Shown here: piece by piece, positions 25,327 through 35,582 of the stretch | Layout: every line of letters starts with the position of its first letter | Numbering within the stretch: the first letter of the stretch is position 1 | The notes under the pieces: generated by a model | The model's input: the letters and a program-made list of their open reading frames with translations, nothing else | Told to the model about the DNA's origin: nothing | Databases searched by the model: none | Assembly (NCBI GenBank): GCA_018828125.1 | Contig: JAHJWB010000003.1 | Span: forward strand, 463,034 to 527,033 | Direction: 5' to 3' | Length of the DNA: 64,000 nucleotides | Source: Gammaproteobacteria bacterium | GTDB taxonomy: Bacteria > Pseudomonadota > Gammaproteobacteria > Burkholderiales > Burkholderiaceae_C | Program-made: the position numbers and the translations under genes

Positions 25327-26379
25327 ATGAACGAGTTGGATTCCCTGGTCGAGAGCGCGACGCAACTGTTTGCCCAAAGCGCCACCCCTGCTGATCTGGA
25401 AAACGCCAAAGCGCAGTTTCTGGGCAAGTCGGGCCGCGTGACTGAGCTTATGAAGGGCATGGCGCAGCTTTCCGTCGAGGAAAAAAAATCCCGTGGTGCA
25501 GCCATCAATGTCACCAAGCAAGCCATTGAGGCAGCTTTGACGGCCCGGCGCCAAGCCTTGGCCGACGCCGAGTTGCAGGTACAACTCAAGGCCGAAGCGC
25601 TGGACGTCAGCTTGCCGGGCCGCCAACGCGGGCAGGGCGGTTTGCACCCTGTGTCGCTCACGCTCGAACGCATCGAGGGCATCTTTGGCTCCATGGGTTT
25701 TGACGTGGCCCAGGGGCCCGAGATCGAGACCGACTGGTTCAACTTCACTGCACTGAACACGCCTGAGGACCACCCCGCGCGTTCCATGCACGACACGTTT
25801 TACGTCGAGGGCGGCACTGCCACCGCCCCCAATCTGCTGCGCACACACACCAGCCCGATGCAGATTCGCCATGCGGTGCAGCATGTCAAAAAGCACCGCG
25901 CTGCGTTGGATGCGGGCCAGCCTATGCCCGAGATTCGCGTGATTGCGCCAGGTCGCACCTACCGTGTGGACAGTGACGCGACGCACTCGCCCATGTTCCA
26001 TCAATGTGAAGGCCTGTGGATTGGCGAGAACGTGAGCTTCAAAGACCTGAAGGTTATCTTCACCGACTTCTGCCGCACGTTTTTCGAAAGCGACGACCTG
26101 GTGCTGCGCTTTCGCCCCAGCTTCTTCCCCTTCACGGAGCCCAGCGCCGAAATCGACATTCAGTTTCAGACGGGTCCGCTGGCGGGACGCTGGCTTGAAG
26201 TGGCTGGCTCCGGGCAGGTACATCCCAATGTGGTCCGCAACATGGGCCTCGACCCCGAAAAATACATCGGCTTTGCGTTTGGCATGGGGCCTGACCGCCT
26301 GACCATGCTGCGCTACGGCGTCAACGATCTGCGTTTGTTCTTTGATGGCGACATCCGCTTTTTGTCACAGTTTCAATAA
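25327..26379 (+). CDS. pheS: phenylalanyl-tRNA synthetase alpha subunit
   Basis: The catalytic subunit of the (alpha-beta)2 enzyme, 350 residues. It has an N-terminal coiled-coil tRNA-contact region (about 1-90), and class II core motifs [68 protein letters not shown] and [13 protein letters not shown]. It starts 20 bases after the terminator, with GAGCGATAAAGAGTC upstream as a weak ribosome-binding site. Confidence 0.98.
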   Translation: MNELDSLVESATQLFAQSATPADLENAKAQFLGKSGRVTELMKGMAQLSVEEKKSRGAAINVTKQAIEAALTARRQALADAELQVQLKAEALDVSLPGRQRGQGGLHPVSLTLERIEGIFGSMGFDVAQGPEIETDWFNFTALNTPEDHPARSMHDTFYVEGGTATAPNLLRTHTSPMQIRHAVQHVKKHRAALDAGQPMPEIRVIAPGRTYRVDSDATHSPMFHQCEGLWIGENVSFKDLKVIFTDFCRTFFESDDLVLRFRPSFFPFTEPSAEIDIQFQTGPLAGRWLEVAGSGQVHPNVVRNMGLDPEKYIGFAFGMGPDRLTMLRYGVNDLRLFFDGDIRFLSQFQ

Positions 26380-26387
26380 CGCAAAAA

Positions 26388-26480
26388 AGTGAGCTGGTAG
26401 CGCTTTATCCCGTTGGGTTTCAGTTCGATTTGATATCGAAACCTTTTATTGACAAGCGCAGACAGCTATATTTTTAAGAG
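26388..26480. repeat. two facing half-copies of the palindromic repeat between pheS and pheT
   Basis: GAGCTGGTAGCGCTTTAT at the left and TTATTGACAAGCGCAGACAG at the right are the outer halves of one plus and one minus copy. Between them, GGTTTC and GAAACC flank TTCGAT and ATCGAA segments, another hairpin. The whole unit can fold on itself inside the pheS-pheT message. Confidence 0.65.
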
Positions 26481-26501
26481 CTAACGCCGAAGAATCTCCC
26501 T

Positions 26502-28949
26502 ATGCAATTCCCTGAGTCCTGGTTGCGCGAATTCTGCAATCCCCCGCTGACCACCCAAGAACTGGCCGACACGCTGACCATGGCGGGTCTGGAGGTTGAA
26601 GAACTGCGTCCCGTCGCTCCGCCGTTTACCCACATCGTTGTGGGCGAGATCAAGGAGGCGGTGCAACACCCTGACGCTGATCGCCTGCGCGTGTGCCAAG
26701 TGGACGTTGGGCAGGGTGCCTTGCTCAACATCGTGTGCGGTGCACCCAATGCCCGCGTGGGCATCAAAGTGCCGTGCGCCATGGTGGGCGCGGAGCTGCC
26801 GCCCGGTGACGACGGCAAGCCCTTCCTTATCAAGGTAGGCAAGCTGCGTGGCGTAGAAAGCCAGGGCATGCTGTGCTCGGCCCGCGAACTCAAATTGTCG
26901 GAAGACCACGGTGGTTTGCTGGAACTGGAAGCCTCTGCGCCCGTCGGCCAGGATATCCGTGCGCACCTGAACCTGGACGATACGCTGTTCACCCTGAAGC
27001 TCACGCCCAACTTGGCGCATTGCCTGAGTGTTTATGGCATTGCTCGCGAAGTGTCCGCACTCACTGGCACACCCTTGCAGCAGCCGTCGTTCCCCGCTGT
27101 CGCTGCACAACTGCCGGACAAGCTGGCCGTAAAGGTGAGCGCAACCGACCTGTGTGGCCGCTTCTCGGGTCGCATCGTGCGCAATGTGAACACGTGCGCT
27201 GCCACCCCTCAGTGGATGTTGGATCGTCTGGCCCGTTGCGGCCAGCGTGGAGTCTCACCGTTGGTGGACATCTCGAACTACGTGATGTTTGAGCTGGGTC
27301 GCCCATCGCATATTTTTGACCTGGACAAGATCCGCGGTGGTCTGGATGTGCGTTGGGGCAAGCCGGGCGAGCAACTTAAATTGCTCAATGGCACCACCGT
27401 GACGGTGGACGAGAAAGTGGGTGTGATCGCCGACGACGTCCAGGTGGAATCTTTGGCCGGGATCATGGGCGGCGATGCGACGGCCGTATCGGACGATACC
27501 AAGCACATCTACATCGAAGCCGCCTTCTGGTGGCCGAAGGCAGTGGCGGGTCGTTCGCGCCGCTTCAATTTCTCCACCGACGCGGGCCACCGTTTTGAAC
27601 GGGGCGTGGATCCAAGCCTGACGGTGGAGCACATCGAGCGCATCACGCAGCTTGTCATCGATATCTGCGGCACGCCCGACACCCTGTGTGGTCCGATGGA
27701 TGACCAAGTGGTCAGTCTGCCGGAGTCGAAGCCTGTCACGTTGCGTGTGGCGCGTGCAGCCAAGGTCATCGGCATGCCGCTCACGCAGGCGCAATGTCTG
27801 GATGCGCTTGAGCGCCTAGGACTGCCTGTGGTGCAGGGTGAGGGCACGCTCACCGTCACGCCGCCGGCCTACCGTTTCGACCTCACGATTGAAGAAGACC
27901 TGATCGAAGAAGTTGCGCGCATGGTGGGTTACAACAACCTGCCCACCACGCCACCCCTTGCGCCCATCACACCCAAGCTCGCGCTCGAAGCCACACGCAG
28001 CCCGTTTGCCGTGCGCCGTTCGCTGGCAGGACTGGGGTACCAGGAAACGATCAATTTCAGTTTTGTGGAAGAGCGGTGGGAGCACGAGTTGGCCGCGAAC
28101 GCGCAACCCATCAAGTTGCTCAACCCGATTGCAAGCCAGATGAGCGTCATGCGCTCGACACTGCTGGGGTCGTTGCTACAAGTTTTGAAGTTCAACCTCG
28201 ACCGCAAGGCAGAGCGCGTACGAGTATTCGAGCTGGGGCGTGTGTTCTTGCGCGACGCCAGTGTGAGCAACACCGACACCACGGTGGAAGGTTTTCACCA
28301 GCCCATGCGCGTGTCGGGTTTGGCCTACGGGCCGAACGATGCGCTGCAATGGGGCCGCAAAGAGCAGTCCATTGACTTCTTTGATGTGAAGGGCGACGTA
28401 GAGGCCCTGTTGGCGCCGTTGAACGCAACCTTTGAGCCAGCGACACATCCTGCCATGCACCCGGGGCGCTGCGCGCGCGTGTTGATGGACGGGCGAACCA
28501 TCGGTTTTGTGGGCGAGTTGCATCCACAGTGGCGCCAGTCCTGGGATTTGCCACAGGCTCCGGTGATGTTCGAACTCGAATTGGACGCAGTTTTGCAGCG
28601 GGTAGTGCCAGAGTTCAAATCTGTGGCCAAGCACCAAGCTGTTGAACGCGATCTGGCTGTGGTGGTGGCAGAGCGCATCACCCATGCCGAGATCATGGCG
28701 TCCGTGCATGCAGCGGTGCCAGGCACCATGTTGCGTGCAGCGGTGCTTTTCGATGTTTTCCGACCCAAGGCTTTGCGTGCGGGCGAGGTTGCGTCTTCCG
28801 GTGGCTTGGCGCAAGGCGAAAAGAGCTTGGCTGTGCGACTGACCCTGGGCAGCGACGGCGCGACGCTGACGGAGGCCGAAATTGATGCTGCGGTGCAAGC
28901 GGTGGTGGGGCAATTGGCACAGCGCACCGGCGCAAAGCTGCGTGTTTGA
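26502..28949 (+). CDS. pheT: phenylalanyl-tRNA synthetase beta subunit
   Basis: An 815-residue subunit with the EMAP-like tRNA-binding domain (about 39-150; [22 protein letters not shown]). It continues with the B3/B4 editing domain, a B5 domain, a catalytic-like core and the C-terminal ferredoxin-fold anticodon-binding domain (about 720-815; [12 protein letters not shown]-like [17 protein letters not shown]). The ATG at 26502 begins [15 protein letters not shown], the normal start. It overlaps the naive TTG start of ihfA by four bases, but the true ihfA start is further in. Confidence 0.98.
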   Translation: MQFPESWLREFCNPPLTTQELADTLTMAGLEVEELRPVAPPFTHIVVGEIKEAVQHPDADRLRVCQVDVGQGALLNIVCGAPNARVGIKVPCAMVGAELPPGDDGKPFLIKVGKLRGVESQGMLCSARELKLSEDHGGLLELEASAPVGQDIRAHLNLDDTLFTLKLTPNLAHCLSVYGIAREVSALTGTPLQQPSFPAVAAQLPDKLAVKVSATDLCGRFSGRIVRNVNTCAATPQWMLDRLARCGQRGVSPLVDISNYVMFELGRPSHIFDLDKIRGGLDVRWGKPGEQLKLLNGTTVTVDEKVGVIADDVQVESLAGIMGGDATAVSDDTKHIYIEAAFWWPKAVAGRSRRFNFSTDAGHRFERGVDPSLTVEHIERITQLVIDICGTPDTLCGPMDDQVVSLPESKPVTLRVARAAKVIGMPLTQAQCLDALERLGLPVVQGEGTLTVTPPAYRFDLTIEEDLIEEVARMVGYNNLPTTPPLAPITPKLALEATRSPFAVRRSLAGLGYQETINFSFVEERWEHELAANAQPIKLLNPIASQMSVMRSTLLGSLLQVLKFNLDRKAERVRVFELGRVFLRDASVSNTDTTVEGFHQPMRVSGLAYGPNDALQWGRKEQSIDFFDVKGDVEALLAPLNATFEPATHPAMHPGRCARVLMDGRTIGFVGELHPQWRQSWDLPQAPVMFELELDAVLQRVVPEFKSVAKHQAVERDLAVVVAERITHAEIMASVHAAVPGTMLRAAVLFDVFRPKALRAGEVASSGGLAQGEKSLAVRLTLGSDGATLTEAEIDAAVQAVVGQLAQRTGAKLRV

Positions 28950-28975
28950 AGACGATGTTCAAGGGGAGTGATGCC

Positions 28976-29302
28976 GTGATCGAATTTGCAGTTGAAAGCC
29001 TGGAGACTCCCGCGCTGACCAAGGCGTTGCTGGCCGACCTGTTGTTCGATCAGATCGGGTTGAACAAGCGCGAGTCCAAGGACATGATCGACGCATTTTT
29101 CGACCTCATTGCGCAAAGTCTGGTCGAAGGCAAGGACGTCAAATTGTCAGGCTTCGGGAATTTCCAGATTCGCACGAAAGCGCCTCGCCCTGGGCGCAAT
29201 CCGCGCACGGGCGAGGCCATTCCCATCAAGGCGCGGCGGGTGGTGACTTTTCATGCCAGCAGCAAGCTCAAGGAACAAATTCAGACCGCTGCCATAGTGT
29301 GA
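28976..29302 (+). CDS. ihfA: integration host factor alpha subunit (GTG start)
   Basis: A DNA-bending nucleoid protein, half of the IHF heterodimer. The 108-residue product has [66 protein letters not shown], with the Pro of the DNA-intercalating arm. GTG 28976 was chosen because AAGGGGAG lies 7 bases upstream. The ATG at 28955 and TTG at 28946 have no such site. Its place after pheT is conserved in proteobacteria. Confidence 0.95.
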   Translation: MIEFAVESLETPALTKALLADLLFDQIGLNKRESKDMIDAFFDLIAQSLVEGKDVKLSGFGNFQIRTKAPRPGRNPRTGEAIPIKARRVVTFHASSKLKEQIQTAAIV

Positions 29303-29399
29303 TTTTGTGGCGATTTCGTGACCAAATGTGTTTGAGTGGCTGGCAGGTTTTGCACGACTGCAGTAACCTTATCGGCTTTCCCGTTTGAATCTGGATTTC

Positions 29400-29834
29400 A
29401 TGGGCAACACGCTTCCTTCCATTCCCGCCAAGCGCTACTTCACGATCGGTGAGGTTGCGGATTTGTGCGGTGTCAAGCCGCATGTGCTGCGCTATTGGGA
29501 GCAGGAATTTACGCAGTTGCGACCCATGAAGCGTCGCGGTAACCGGCGTTATTACCAGCACCACGAGGTGCTCATGATTCGCCGCATACGGGACCTTCTG
29601 TATGACCAGGGCTTCACCATCAGCGGGGCCCGCAACCGGCTCCAGGAACTTGTTCATTCGGCACGCGATGATGGAGCACCTGAAGACACCGACGAGTCAG
29701 CTGGATTTGAATTGCCAAGCGTGTTGCTGGATTCAGCACGCGACCTTTCTATTGATGCAACGAACTTTGCTCTGGACTCCAATGCTGTGCGCAAAGAATT
29801 ATTTGAAATTCGCGCGCTGCTTTCCCTGAACTGA
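29400..29834 (+). CDS. MerR-family transcriptional regulator
   Basis: A 144-residue protein with an N-terminal MerR winged helix-turn-helix (YFTIGEVADLCGVKPHVLRYWEQEF, RRYYQHHEVLMIRRIRDLLYDQGFTI). The C-terminal part is about 60 residues and has no cysteine metal site. This gene follows ihfA in many proteobacteria and is related to the YcgE/MlrA-like group, but its targets are unknown. ATG 29400 was chosen over the TTG at 29385. Confidence 0.93.
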   Translation: MGNTLPSIPAKRYFTIGEVADLCGVKPHVLRYWEQEFTQLRPMKRRGNRRYYQHHEVLMIRRIRDLLYDQGFTISGARNRLQELVHSARDDGAPEDTDESAGFELPSVLLDSARDLSIDATNFALDSNAVRKELFEIRALLSLN

Positions 29835-29865
29835 CGGTTATTTCTGCATATAATCTAAGTCTTGT

Positions 29866-29942
29866 CGGCGTGTAGCGCAGCCTGGTAGCGCACTTGCATG
29901 GGGTGCAAGGGGTCGCGAGTTCGAATCCCGCCACGCCGACCA
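29866..29942 (+). tRNA. tRNA-Pro (anticodon GGG)
   Basis: A 77-base cloverleaf. The acceptor stem is CGGCGTG / CACGCCG with a discriminator A and encoded CCA. The anticodon stem is CTTGC / GCAAG with loop ATGGGGT (anticodon at 29900-29902), and the T-arm contains GTTCGAATC. A terminator follows directly. Confidence 0.97.
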
Positions 29943-29953
29943 TTGACAGCAAA

Positions 29954-29984
29954 AGCCCAGAATCGCAAGGTTCTGGGCTTTTTT
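29954..29984 (+). terminator. terminator after tRNA-Pro
   Basis: AGCCCAGAA / TTCTGGGCT stem with an 8-base loop and six T residues. Confidence 0.92.
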
Positions 29985-30182
29985 GCTGTGCGCGAGAAAA
30001 GCTGCTGCGCCGTTGCCTTTGCGATGTTCATGAGTGCGCTACCCGGTGTGTCGGCGCATTTATCCGCCCAGCCGCTTAGGTATCGAATGGCAGCAAGCCT
30101 GCATGGCGCGCTTTCGCGATGGCGTGTGTCGCGCTCAGAAATTAACGACGACCCGTGCGTGGTCTCAAGAGGACGCTCAATC

Positions 30183-30482
30183 ATGATTGATGGACTGGTG
30201 GCCGGCAGGCTCTATGGCGATGCGGAGCAGCGTATCGACAAAGCGGGCAAGCCCTTTACTGTCGCCAAGGTTCGGGCCAACACGGCGGACGGCGAAACCT
30301 TATTCGTGAACGTGATTGCATTCGAAGCGAGCGTTTGTGCCGCGCTTCGCGCACTGCTTGACGGTGATTCGCTGGCGCTTACCGGCAGTATCACTCCGCG
30401 TGTCTGGACCGATAAACAGGGCGTTACCAAGCCTGCCTTGGACATGGTGGCGCAACGCATTCTTGCGGTGCAGGCAGAGTAG
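30183..30482 (+). CDS. single-stranded DNA-binding (OB-fold) protein, SSB/PriB-like
   Basis: A 99-residue protein that consists of one OB fold (MIDGLVAGRLYGDAEQR, GKPFTVAKVRANTADGETLFVNVIAFE, LTGSITPRVWTDKQG). It has no acidic tip like that of the main SSB, so it is a minor SSB-like protein, of the sort often carried by mobile elements in Comamonadaceae. The ATG at 30183 has AGAGGA upstream. There is no integrase or other phage gene nearby, although it follows a tRNA gene, a common integration site. Confidence 0.8.
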   Translation: MIDGLVAGRLYGDAEQRIDKAGKPFTVAKVRANTADGETLFVNVIAFEASVCAALRALLDGDSLALTGSITPRVWTDKQGVTKPALDMVAQRILAVQAE

Positions 30483-30579
30483 CGGTCTGGCTCTGGTGCC
30501 CCGGTATCAAACTGCTTGTACGAAGGAGGGTGCGGGCTTAACGGCTCGGAATCACTGGGGAGGCGATTCGTGTGCCGAT

Positions 30580-30783
30580 TCAATCCGGCTTTTTGGAAGC
30601 TGCTTCATCGCGCCCGAAACCCAGAGCCTTCAGTTCTTCGTCGCTGACATCCAATTCAGTCAACTCTGGTTGTCGTGCTTCGACGGTACGGCGCCGTTCA
30701 AAGTTGGTCGGAGGTCCTTTCTCATCCTGGCGGCGATCTCGGCCAGTTCGTCGGTCAACGGGCGCTCTGCGGTCTGCGGTCAT
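30580..30783 (-). CDS. small Arg-rich conserved-looking protein
   Basis: A 67-residue protein. Residues 1-33 are strongly basic with repeated DRR motifs (VDRRTGRDRRQDEKGPPT), and the C-terminal half is an acidic helix (ELTELDVSDEELKALGFG). The two-part composition and DRRxxxR pattern look coding rather than random, and I recall similar proteins in this family, but no function is known. No strong ribosome-binding site is visible before the ATG at 30783. It is the only candidate gene in the 30483-31049 stretch. Confidence 0.55.
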   Translation of the reverse strand: MTADRRAPVDRRTGRDRRQDEKGPPTNFERRRTVEARQPELTELDVSDEELKALGFGRDEAASKKPD

Positions 30784-31016
30784 GGGCTGATGTGCTTGAG
30801 TTCGACAATGTGGTGAGGCTACTGGGTGAGTTTCACTGCTTTGAAGCGCATGGAGCCATGCGAAAGTACATGCGAATCTTCAGTTTCAGTCTGCCTGAGT
30901 TGCCCGCGTTTGAATACGAATAAAAGACATCAATGCTCGGGATCACAACGTGTTTCATGGGCATGCTCCATGGTCTGACTACCATCGCGCCCCGGCGCTT
31001 GACCGATCAGTAAAAA

Positions 31017-31045
31017 AGCCCTGACTCTTGCGAATCAGGGCTTTT
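31017..31045 (-). terminator. terminator of tRNA-Thr
   Basis: AGCCCTGA / TCAGGGCT stem, with six T residues on the minus strand (AAAAAA at 31012-31017 on the plus strand). It lies just beyond the 3' end of the tRNA gene. Confidence 0.88.
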
Positions 31046-31049
31046 CATT

Positions 31050-31125
31050 TGGTGCCGGAGAGATGAATCGAACACCCGACCTTCTCATTACGAATGAGCT
31101 GCTCTACCGACTGAGCTACACCGGC
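31050..31125 (-). tRNA. tRNA-Thr (anticodon CGT)
   Basis: A 76-base tRNA on the minus strand starting GCCGGTGTAGCTCAGTCGG and ending in an encoded CCA. The anticodon loop is TTCGTAA with CGT (plus-strand 31090-31092). It reads ACG codons. Confidence 0.96.
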
Positions 31126-31136
31126 ATAGCCTTGGA

Positions 31137-32144
31137 TTATATCGTGGAATGGTAACTGGTCACTCGCTCGACCTCATTCTTTGAGCCGAGGATGACGCTC
31201 ACACGCTCGTGCAGTTGGGTGGGCTGGATGTCCATGATGCGTTGCTTGCCGTTGGTGGCGGCGCCTCCGGCCTGCTCCACCAGCCAGCCCATGGGGTTGG
31301 CTTCGTACATCAAGCGCAACTTGCCGGGTTTGTTGGGTTCGCGCTTGTCCCAGGGGTACATAAAGACGCCACCGCGGGTCAGGATGCGGTGTACGTCGGC
31401 CACCATGCTGGCAATCCAGCGCATGTTGAAGTCCTTGCCGCGCGGGCCTTCCTTGCCTTGGAGGCACTCGTCGATGTAGCGCTTCACGGGTTCGTCCCAG
31501 TGGCGCATGTTGCTCATGTTGATCGCGAATTCTTTCGTGTCTTCAGGGATACGAATGTTCTCTTCGGTCAGCACGAACGACCCCTGTTCGCGGTCGAGCG
31601 TGAACATGGCCACGCCGTCACCCACGGTGAGCACCAGCGTGGTCTGAGGGCCATAGATGCAGTAGCCAGCTGCCACTTGCTGCGTGCCGGGTTGCAGAAA
31701 GTCGCCTTCCTCCACACCACGATCGTCATCGGGCTTTTTGAGCACGCTGAAGATGGTGCCGATGCTCACGTTCACGTCGATGTTGGACGAACCATCGAGG
31801 GGGTCGAACAGCAGCAGGTATTCGCCTTGCGGATAGCGATTGGGCACCAGGTAGATGCCGTCCATTTCTTCCGACGCCATCGCCGCCAGATGACCGCCCC
31901 ATTCGTTGGCTTCGATCAGCACTTCGTTGGCGATGATGTCGAGTTTCTTCTGGATTTCGCCCTGCACGTTTTCGCTGGTCGCCGTGCCCAGCACACCGCC
32001 CAGCGCGCCTTTGTTCACGGCGTGGCTGATGCTTTTGCAGGCGCGGGCCACCACTTCCAGCAGCAGGCGCAGTTGGGATGGGATGAGGCCGTCTACCCTT
32101 TGCTGTTCAACAAGGTAACGGGTCAGGCTGATGCTTTTTGCCAT
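31137..32144 (-). CDS. fbp: fructose-1,6-bisphosphatase, class 1
   Basis: It hydrolyses fructose 1,6-bisphosphate in gluconeogenesis. The 335-residue product contains the metal-binding signature [21 protein letters not shown] and the substrate loop [11 protein letters not shown]. Also visible are [21 protein letters not shown] and the final [16 protein letters not shown]. The length is normal. It is followed by tRNA-Thr and preceded by pepN on the same strand, 23 bases away. Confidence 0.97.
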   Translation of the reverse strand: MAKSISLTRYLVEQQRVDGLIPSQLRLLLEVVARACKSISHAVNKGALGGVLGTATSENVQGEIQKKLDIIANEVLIEANEWGGHLAAMASEEMDGIYLVPNRYPQGEYLLLFDPLDGSSNIDVNVSIGTIFSVLKKPDDDRGVEEGDFLQPGTQQVAAGYCIYGPQTTLVLTVGDGVAMFTLDREQGSFVLTEENIRIPEDTKEFAINMSNMRHWDEPVKRYIDECLQGKEGPRGKDFNMRWIASMVADVHRILTRGGVFMYPWDKREPNKPGKLRLMYEANPMGWLVEQAGGAATNGKQRIMDIQPTQLHERVSVILGSKNEVERVTSYHSTI

Positions 32145-32167
32145 GTCAGTCTCTTCTTTTTCGTAGG

Positions 32168-34915
32168 TTATTCGGCGAGAGCGCGGGTGATTACCTCGCG
32201 CACATCGTTCGAGAGGTTTGGCTTGGCGGCCACACGTGCAATGGCTTCACGTGCAGAGGTGCGCCAAGGTTCGGCCAGCTTCTTCCAGCGGTCCAAAGCG
32301 CGTGCCAGGCGTGCAGCGACCTGGGGATTGATGGCGTCCAGCTCGATCACGCGGTCGCTCCAGAACACATAGCCTGCTGCATCCGATCGGTGGAACGCGC
32401 CGGGGTTGGTGCTGCAGTAGCTGAAGATCACACTGCGCGCGCGGTTGGGGTTCTTGAGGCTGAAGTCCGGGTGCTGCATGAGTTGGCGCACAGCGGGCAG
32501 CACGTTGCCGCCACGGTCCGGCGCGCCAGCCTGCAGCGCAAACCACTTGTCGATAACGAGGGGCTCGTCCTTGAACAGTGCGTGGAAGCGGGCGAGCGCG
32601 GGCGCCGCCAGATCGCTGCCGCTGGCCACGAGGGCCGTCAGGGCATTGAAGCGGTCGGTCATGTTGCTGGCCACCTTGAAGCGTTGATAGGCCTTGCCGG
32701 GCCAGACCCCATCGCCTGTCTTCTGGGCGGCAATGCATAGCATGTGCAGTGCCAGCCCGCTGAGCGCACGTCGGCCTGACGACACAGGGTCGGGGCTGTA
32801 GCCACCGGTGTCCTGGTTTTGGTCCCAGGTCCATTCCCAGTCGGCCTGCAGTGACTGTGCCAGTTCTTCGCGCATGGCTTCGCGCACAGCGTGAATGCGC
32901 TGGGGGTCCACGACGTCGAGTTGCTCGGCGATGTAGGTTTCGGAAGGCAGGGTGAGCACCAACTCTTTGTAGGCTGCATCCAGCGCAGGGTTGCGCAGCA
33001 CGGCGCGCATGGCGGCCACAAACTCTGCGGACAGAATTTGATGCTCAAAATGGCCGCTAGCGCTTGTCCCTTGAGCGCCATTGGCTATTGCATTGATAGC
33101 AGTGCGAAGTGCAAGGCGCTGCCCAGCCTCCCAGCGGTTGAACGCATCTGCGTCGTGCGCCAGCAGCGTGAGCAGTTGGGCGTCGGTGTACTCGATGTCC
33201 AGCACCACGGGGGCGCTGAAACCGCGCAGCACTGAAGGCACGGGCTCCGCGTCCAGGTTGGTGAAGGTCAGCGTCTGCGATGCCTCGGTGAGCACCACGA
33301 CGCGCGATGTGGCTTCCGTCGCCGCGTCTTCGCCTGCCAGGTGCAGAGGCAGGGCCGCTCCGGTGCTGGCGTTGACCAGGCCCAGCTCCACAGGGATGAC
33401 AAAGGGCAGTTTGTCGCTCTGGCCGGGCGTTGCTGCGCAGCTTTGCGACAACGTGAGGGCGTAGCAGCGGGTAGCGGCGTCGTAGCGGCCTGCAGCACGC
33501 ACGCGGGGGGTGCCCGCCTGGCTGTACCAGCGCTTGAATTGCGCGAGGTGCTGGGTGAGCGGGCTGACGGGGTTGGCATCGGCGATGGCTTGCACGAAGT
33601 CGTCGCAGGTCACGGCCTGGCCGTCGTGCCGCTCGAAGTACAGCTTCATGCCCTTGGCAAAGCCGTCACGGCCCACCAGGTTGTGCTGCATGCGCACCAC
33701 TTCGGCACCCTTTTCGTAGATGGTGACGGTGTAGAAGTTGTTGATCTCGACATAGCTGTCGGGCCGCACCGGGTGGGCCATGGGGCCCGCGTCTTCTGGG
33801 AACTGCGCGGTGCGCAGCACGCGCACGTCTTCGATGCGCTTGACGGCGCGGGCCGATGGGCTGCCCGCCAGATCCTGGCTGAACTCTTGGTCGCGGAACA
33901 CCGTGAGGCCTTCTTTCAGGCTCAGCTGGAACCAGTCGCGGCAGGTCACGCGGTTGCCCGTCCAGTTATGGAAATACTCGTGACCGACGACGCTTTCGAT
34001 GTTGGCGAAGTCGGTGTCGGTGGCGGTGGACTCGCTGGCCAGAACGTACTTCGTGTTGAAGATGTTCAGCCCCTTGTTCTCCATGGCGCCCATGTTGAAG
34101 TCGCTGGTGGCGACGATCATGAAGCGCTCCAGGTCCAGAGGCAGGCCGAAGCGGGCTTCGTCCCAGGCCACGCTGTACATCAGCGAGTTCATGGCGTGTT
34201 CGGTCTTGCCCAGATCGCCGGGGCGCACGTAGACCTGCAGCAGGTGGTCGGCGCCCGAGCGGCTCTTGATCTTCTGCTCGCGCGCCACCAGCTTGCCCGC
34301 CACCAGGGCGAACAGGTAGCAGGGCTTCTTGTGCGGGTCCACCCACTTGGCAAAGTGGCGGCCGTCTTCCAGGTCGCCGCTGTCCACCAGATTGCCGTTG
34401 GACAGCAGAACCGGGTATTGGACCTTGTCGGCGCGCAGCGTGACGGTGTAGCTCGCCATCACATCGGGGCGGTCCAAAAAGTAGGTGATCCGCCGGAAGC
34501 CTTCGGCCTCGCACTGCGTGAAGAAGGTGCCCTGGCTCACGTACAGGCCCATGAGCTGCGTGTTCTTGGCAGGGCAGCAGGTGGTGAAGATTTCGAGCGC
34601 AAAGGGCTCGGCGCCCTCCGGCAGGTTCTCCAGCACCAGGCGCGCGCCTTCCATCTTGAACGAGGTGCCCTGGCCGTTGACCAGCACGCGCGCCAGGTTC
34701 AGGTCATCGCCATCGAGCTTGAGCGGCTGCGCAGCCACATCGGGGTTGCGGCGCAGCGTCATGCGGTTGAGCACGCGGGTCTTGTTGGGGTCCAGGTCGA
34801 AGGTCAACTCGACGCTGTCGATCCAGTAGGCGGGGGCGGTGTAGTCCTCGCGGCGGATGGCGGCGGCTGGGCCGGCGCTGTCTCCGCTTCCGTCTGCGTT
34901 ATGCAGTTGCAACAT
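32168..34915 (-). CDS. pepN: aminopeptidase N (M1 family)
   Basis: A zinc aminopeptidase. The M1 motifs are clear: the exopeptidase signature [11 protein letters not shown], the zinc site [19 protein letters not shown] and its downstream Glu. The conserved Tyr lies in [16 protein letters not shown]. The product is 915 residues from the ATG at 34915 (MLQLHNADG), which has GGAGAG upstream, and this start overlaps the preceding gene by 17 bases, suggesting coupling. A repeat copy at 33041-33106 is built into the C-terminal helical domain and encodes residues near [20 protein letters not shown]. The frame stays open, so activity is likely kept. Confidence 0.96.
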   Translation of the reverse strand: MLQLHNADGSGDSAGPAAAIRREDYTAPAYWIDSVELTFDLDPNKTRVLNRMTLRRNPDVAAQPLKLDGDDLNLARVLVNGQGTSFKMEGARLVLENLPEGAEPFALEIFTTCCPAKNTQLMGLYVSQGTFFTQCEAEGFRRITYFLDRPDVMASYTVTLRADKVQYPVLLSNGNLVDSGDLEDGRHFAKWVDPHKKPCYLFALVAGKLVAREQKIKSRSGADHLLQVYVRPGDLGKTEHAMNSLMYSVAWDEARFGLPLDLERFMIVATSDFNMGAMENKGLNIFNTKYVLASESTATDTDFANIESVVGHEYFHNWTGNRVTCRDWFQLSLKEGLTVFRDQEFSQDLAGSPSARAVKRIEDVRVLRTAQFPEDAGPMAHPVRPDSYVEINNFYTVTIYEKGAEVVRMQHNLVGRDGFAKGMKLYFERHDGQAVTCDDFVQAIADANPVSPLTQHLAQFKRWYSQAGTPRVRAAGRYDAATRCYALTLSQSCAATPGQSDKLPFVIPVELGLVNASTGAALPLHLAGEDAATEATSRVVVLTEASQTLTFTNLDAEPVPSVLRGFSAPVVLDIEYTDAQLLTLLAHDADAFNRWEAGQRLALRTAINAIANGAQGTSASGHFEHQILSAEFVAAMRAVLRNPALDAAYKELVLTLPSETYIAEQLDVVDPQRIHAVREAMREELAQSLQADWEWTWDQNQDTGGYSPDPVSSGRRALSGLALHMLCIAAQKTGDGVWPGKAYQRFKVASNMTDRFNALTALVASGSDLAAPALARFHALFKDEPLVIDKWFALQAGAPDRGGNVLPAVRQLMQHPDFSLKNPNRARSVIFSYCSTNPGAFHRSDAAGYVFWSDRVIELDAINPQVAARLARALDRWKKLAEPWRTSAREAIARVAAKPNLSNDVREVITRALAE
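33041..33106 (-). repeat. palindromic repeat copy inside pepN
   Basis: TGATGCTCAAAATGGCCGCT, then AGCGCTTGTCCCTTGAGCGC and TGGCTATTGCATTGATAGCA, follow the reverse orientation over nearly its full length, including the TATTGCATTGATAGC half seen in copy 1 as its complement. It is read in frame as part of PepN. Confidence 0.85.
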
Positions 34916-35579
34916 GGATGCTCTCCAGAAAGTCGGTATTGATGAGTTCGGTGTAGTCCCGCACCGCAACCATCACATGGGGCCCGGCCAGTTGCTCGGG
35001 CGTGTGGGTGCTGCAGATGGCGACGGCACGCATACCTGCGCGGCGGGCGGCCTCGATGCCGAAAGGCGCGTCTTCAAAAACGATGCAGTGCTCGGGCGCT
35101 GCAGCAATGCGGCGCGCAGCTTCAAGAAAGATGGCGGGTTGCGGTTTGCCGGGCAAACCTTCGTCTCCGCGCACGATCGCCTGCGGGGCAGGTTCCAGGC
35201 CGAGGTGGCCCAGCGCAAATTCCACGTTGCCGATGTCGCCTGCTGTGCCCACGGCCACCTTCAGCCCGCGCCCACGCACCTGCGCCGCAAACCTGCGAAA
35301 GCCCGCCACCTCGGCAAAGCGGGGGGCAAAGAGCTCGCGGTAGATGGTTTCCTTCTCGTGCGTGAGGGCGTCGGCCTCATCCTGCGAAACGGCGCGGCCC
35401 AGCAGTTCGACGATGCATTCGTTGCCGTTGCGGCCTGTGGTGCGCACCATCAGATCGGGCACATCGATGTCCATGCCCCGGCGGCGCGCAAACTCGACCC
35501 ACGCCTGGGCGTGCCAGGGCATGGAGTCGATCATGGTGCCGTCCATGTCGAAGATGATGGCGTCGGTGCGCGTCTGCAT
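34899..35579 (-). CDS. HAD-superfamily phosphatase, beta-phosphoglucomutase-like
   Basis: A 226-residue HAD hydrolase with the nucleophile motif IIFDMDGTMIDS, motif II VAVGTAGD, the Lys of GLPGKPQPAIFLEAA and motif IV IVFEDAPFGIEAARRAGM. The alpha-helical cap domain (about 18-90) places it with beta-phosphoglucomutases and phosphoglycolate phosphatases. The actual phosphoester substrate is unknown. It starts 3 bases after prfB and its end overlaps the pepN start. Confidence 0.9.
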   Translation of the reverse strand: MQTRTDAIIFDMDGTMIDSMPWHAQAWVEFARRRGMDIDVPDLMVRTTGRNGNECIVELLGRAVSQDEADALTHEKETIYRELFAPRFAEVAGFRRFAAQVRGRGLKVAVGTAGDIGNVEFALGHLGLEPAPQAIVRGDEGLPGKPQPAIFLEAARRIAAAPEHCIVFEDAPFGIEAARRAGMRAVAICSTHTPEQLAGPHVMVAVRDYTELINTDFLESIHVATA

Positions 35580-35582
35580 CCT

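Noticed and set aside
29866-30482. tRNA-Pro followed by an SSB-like gene, considered as the edge of an integrated element
   Set aside because: No integrase, no direct repeat of the tRNA 3' end, and no further phage or plasmid genes are seen before tRNA-Thr and fbp.
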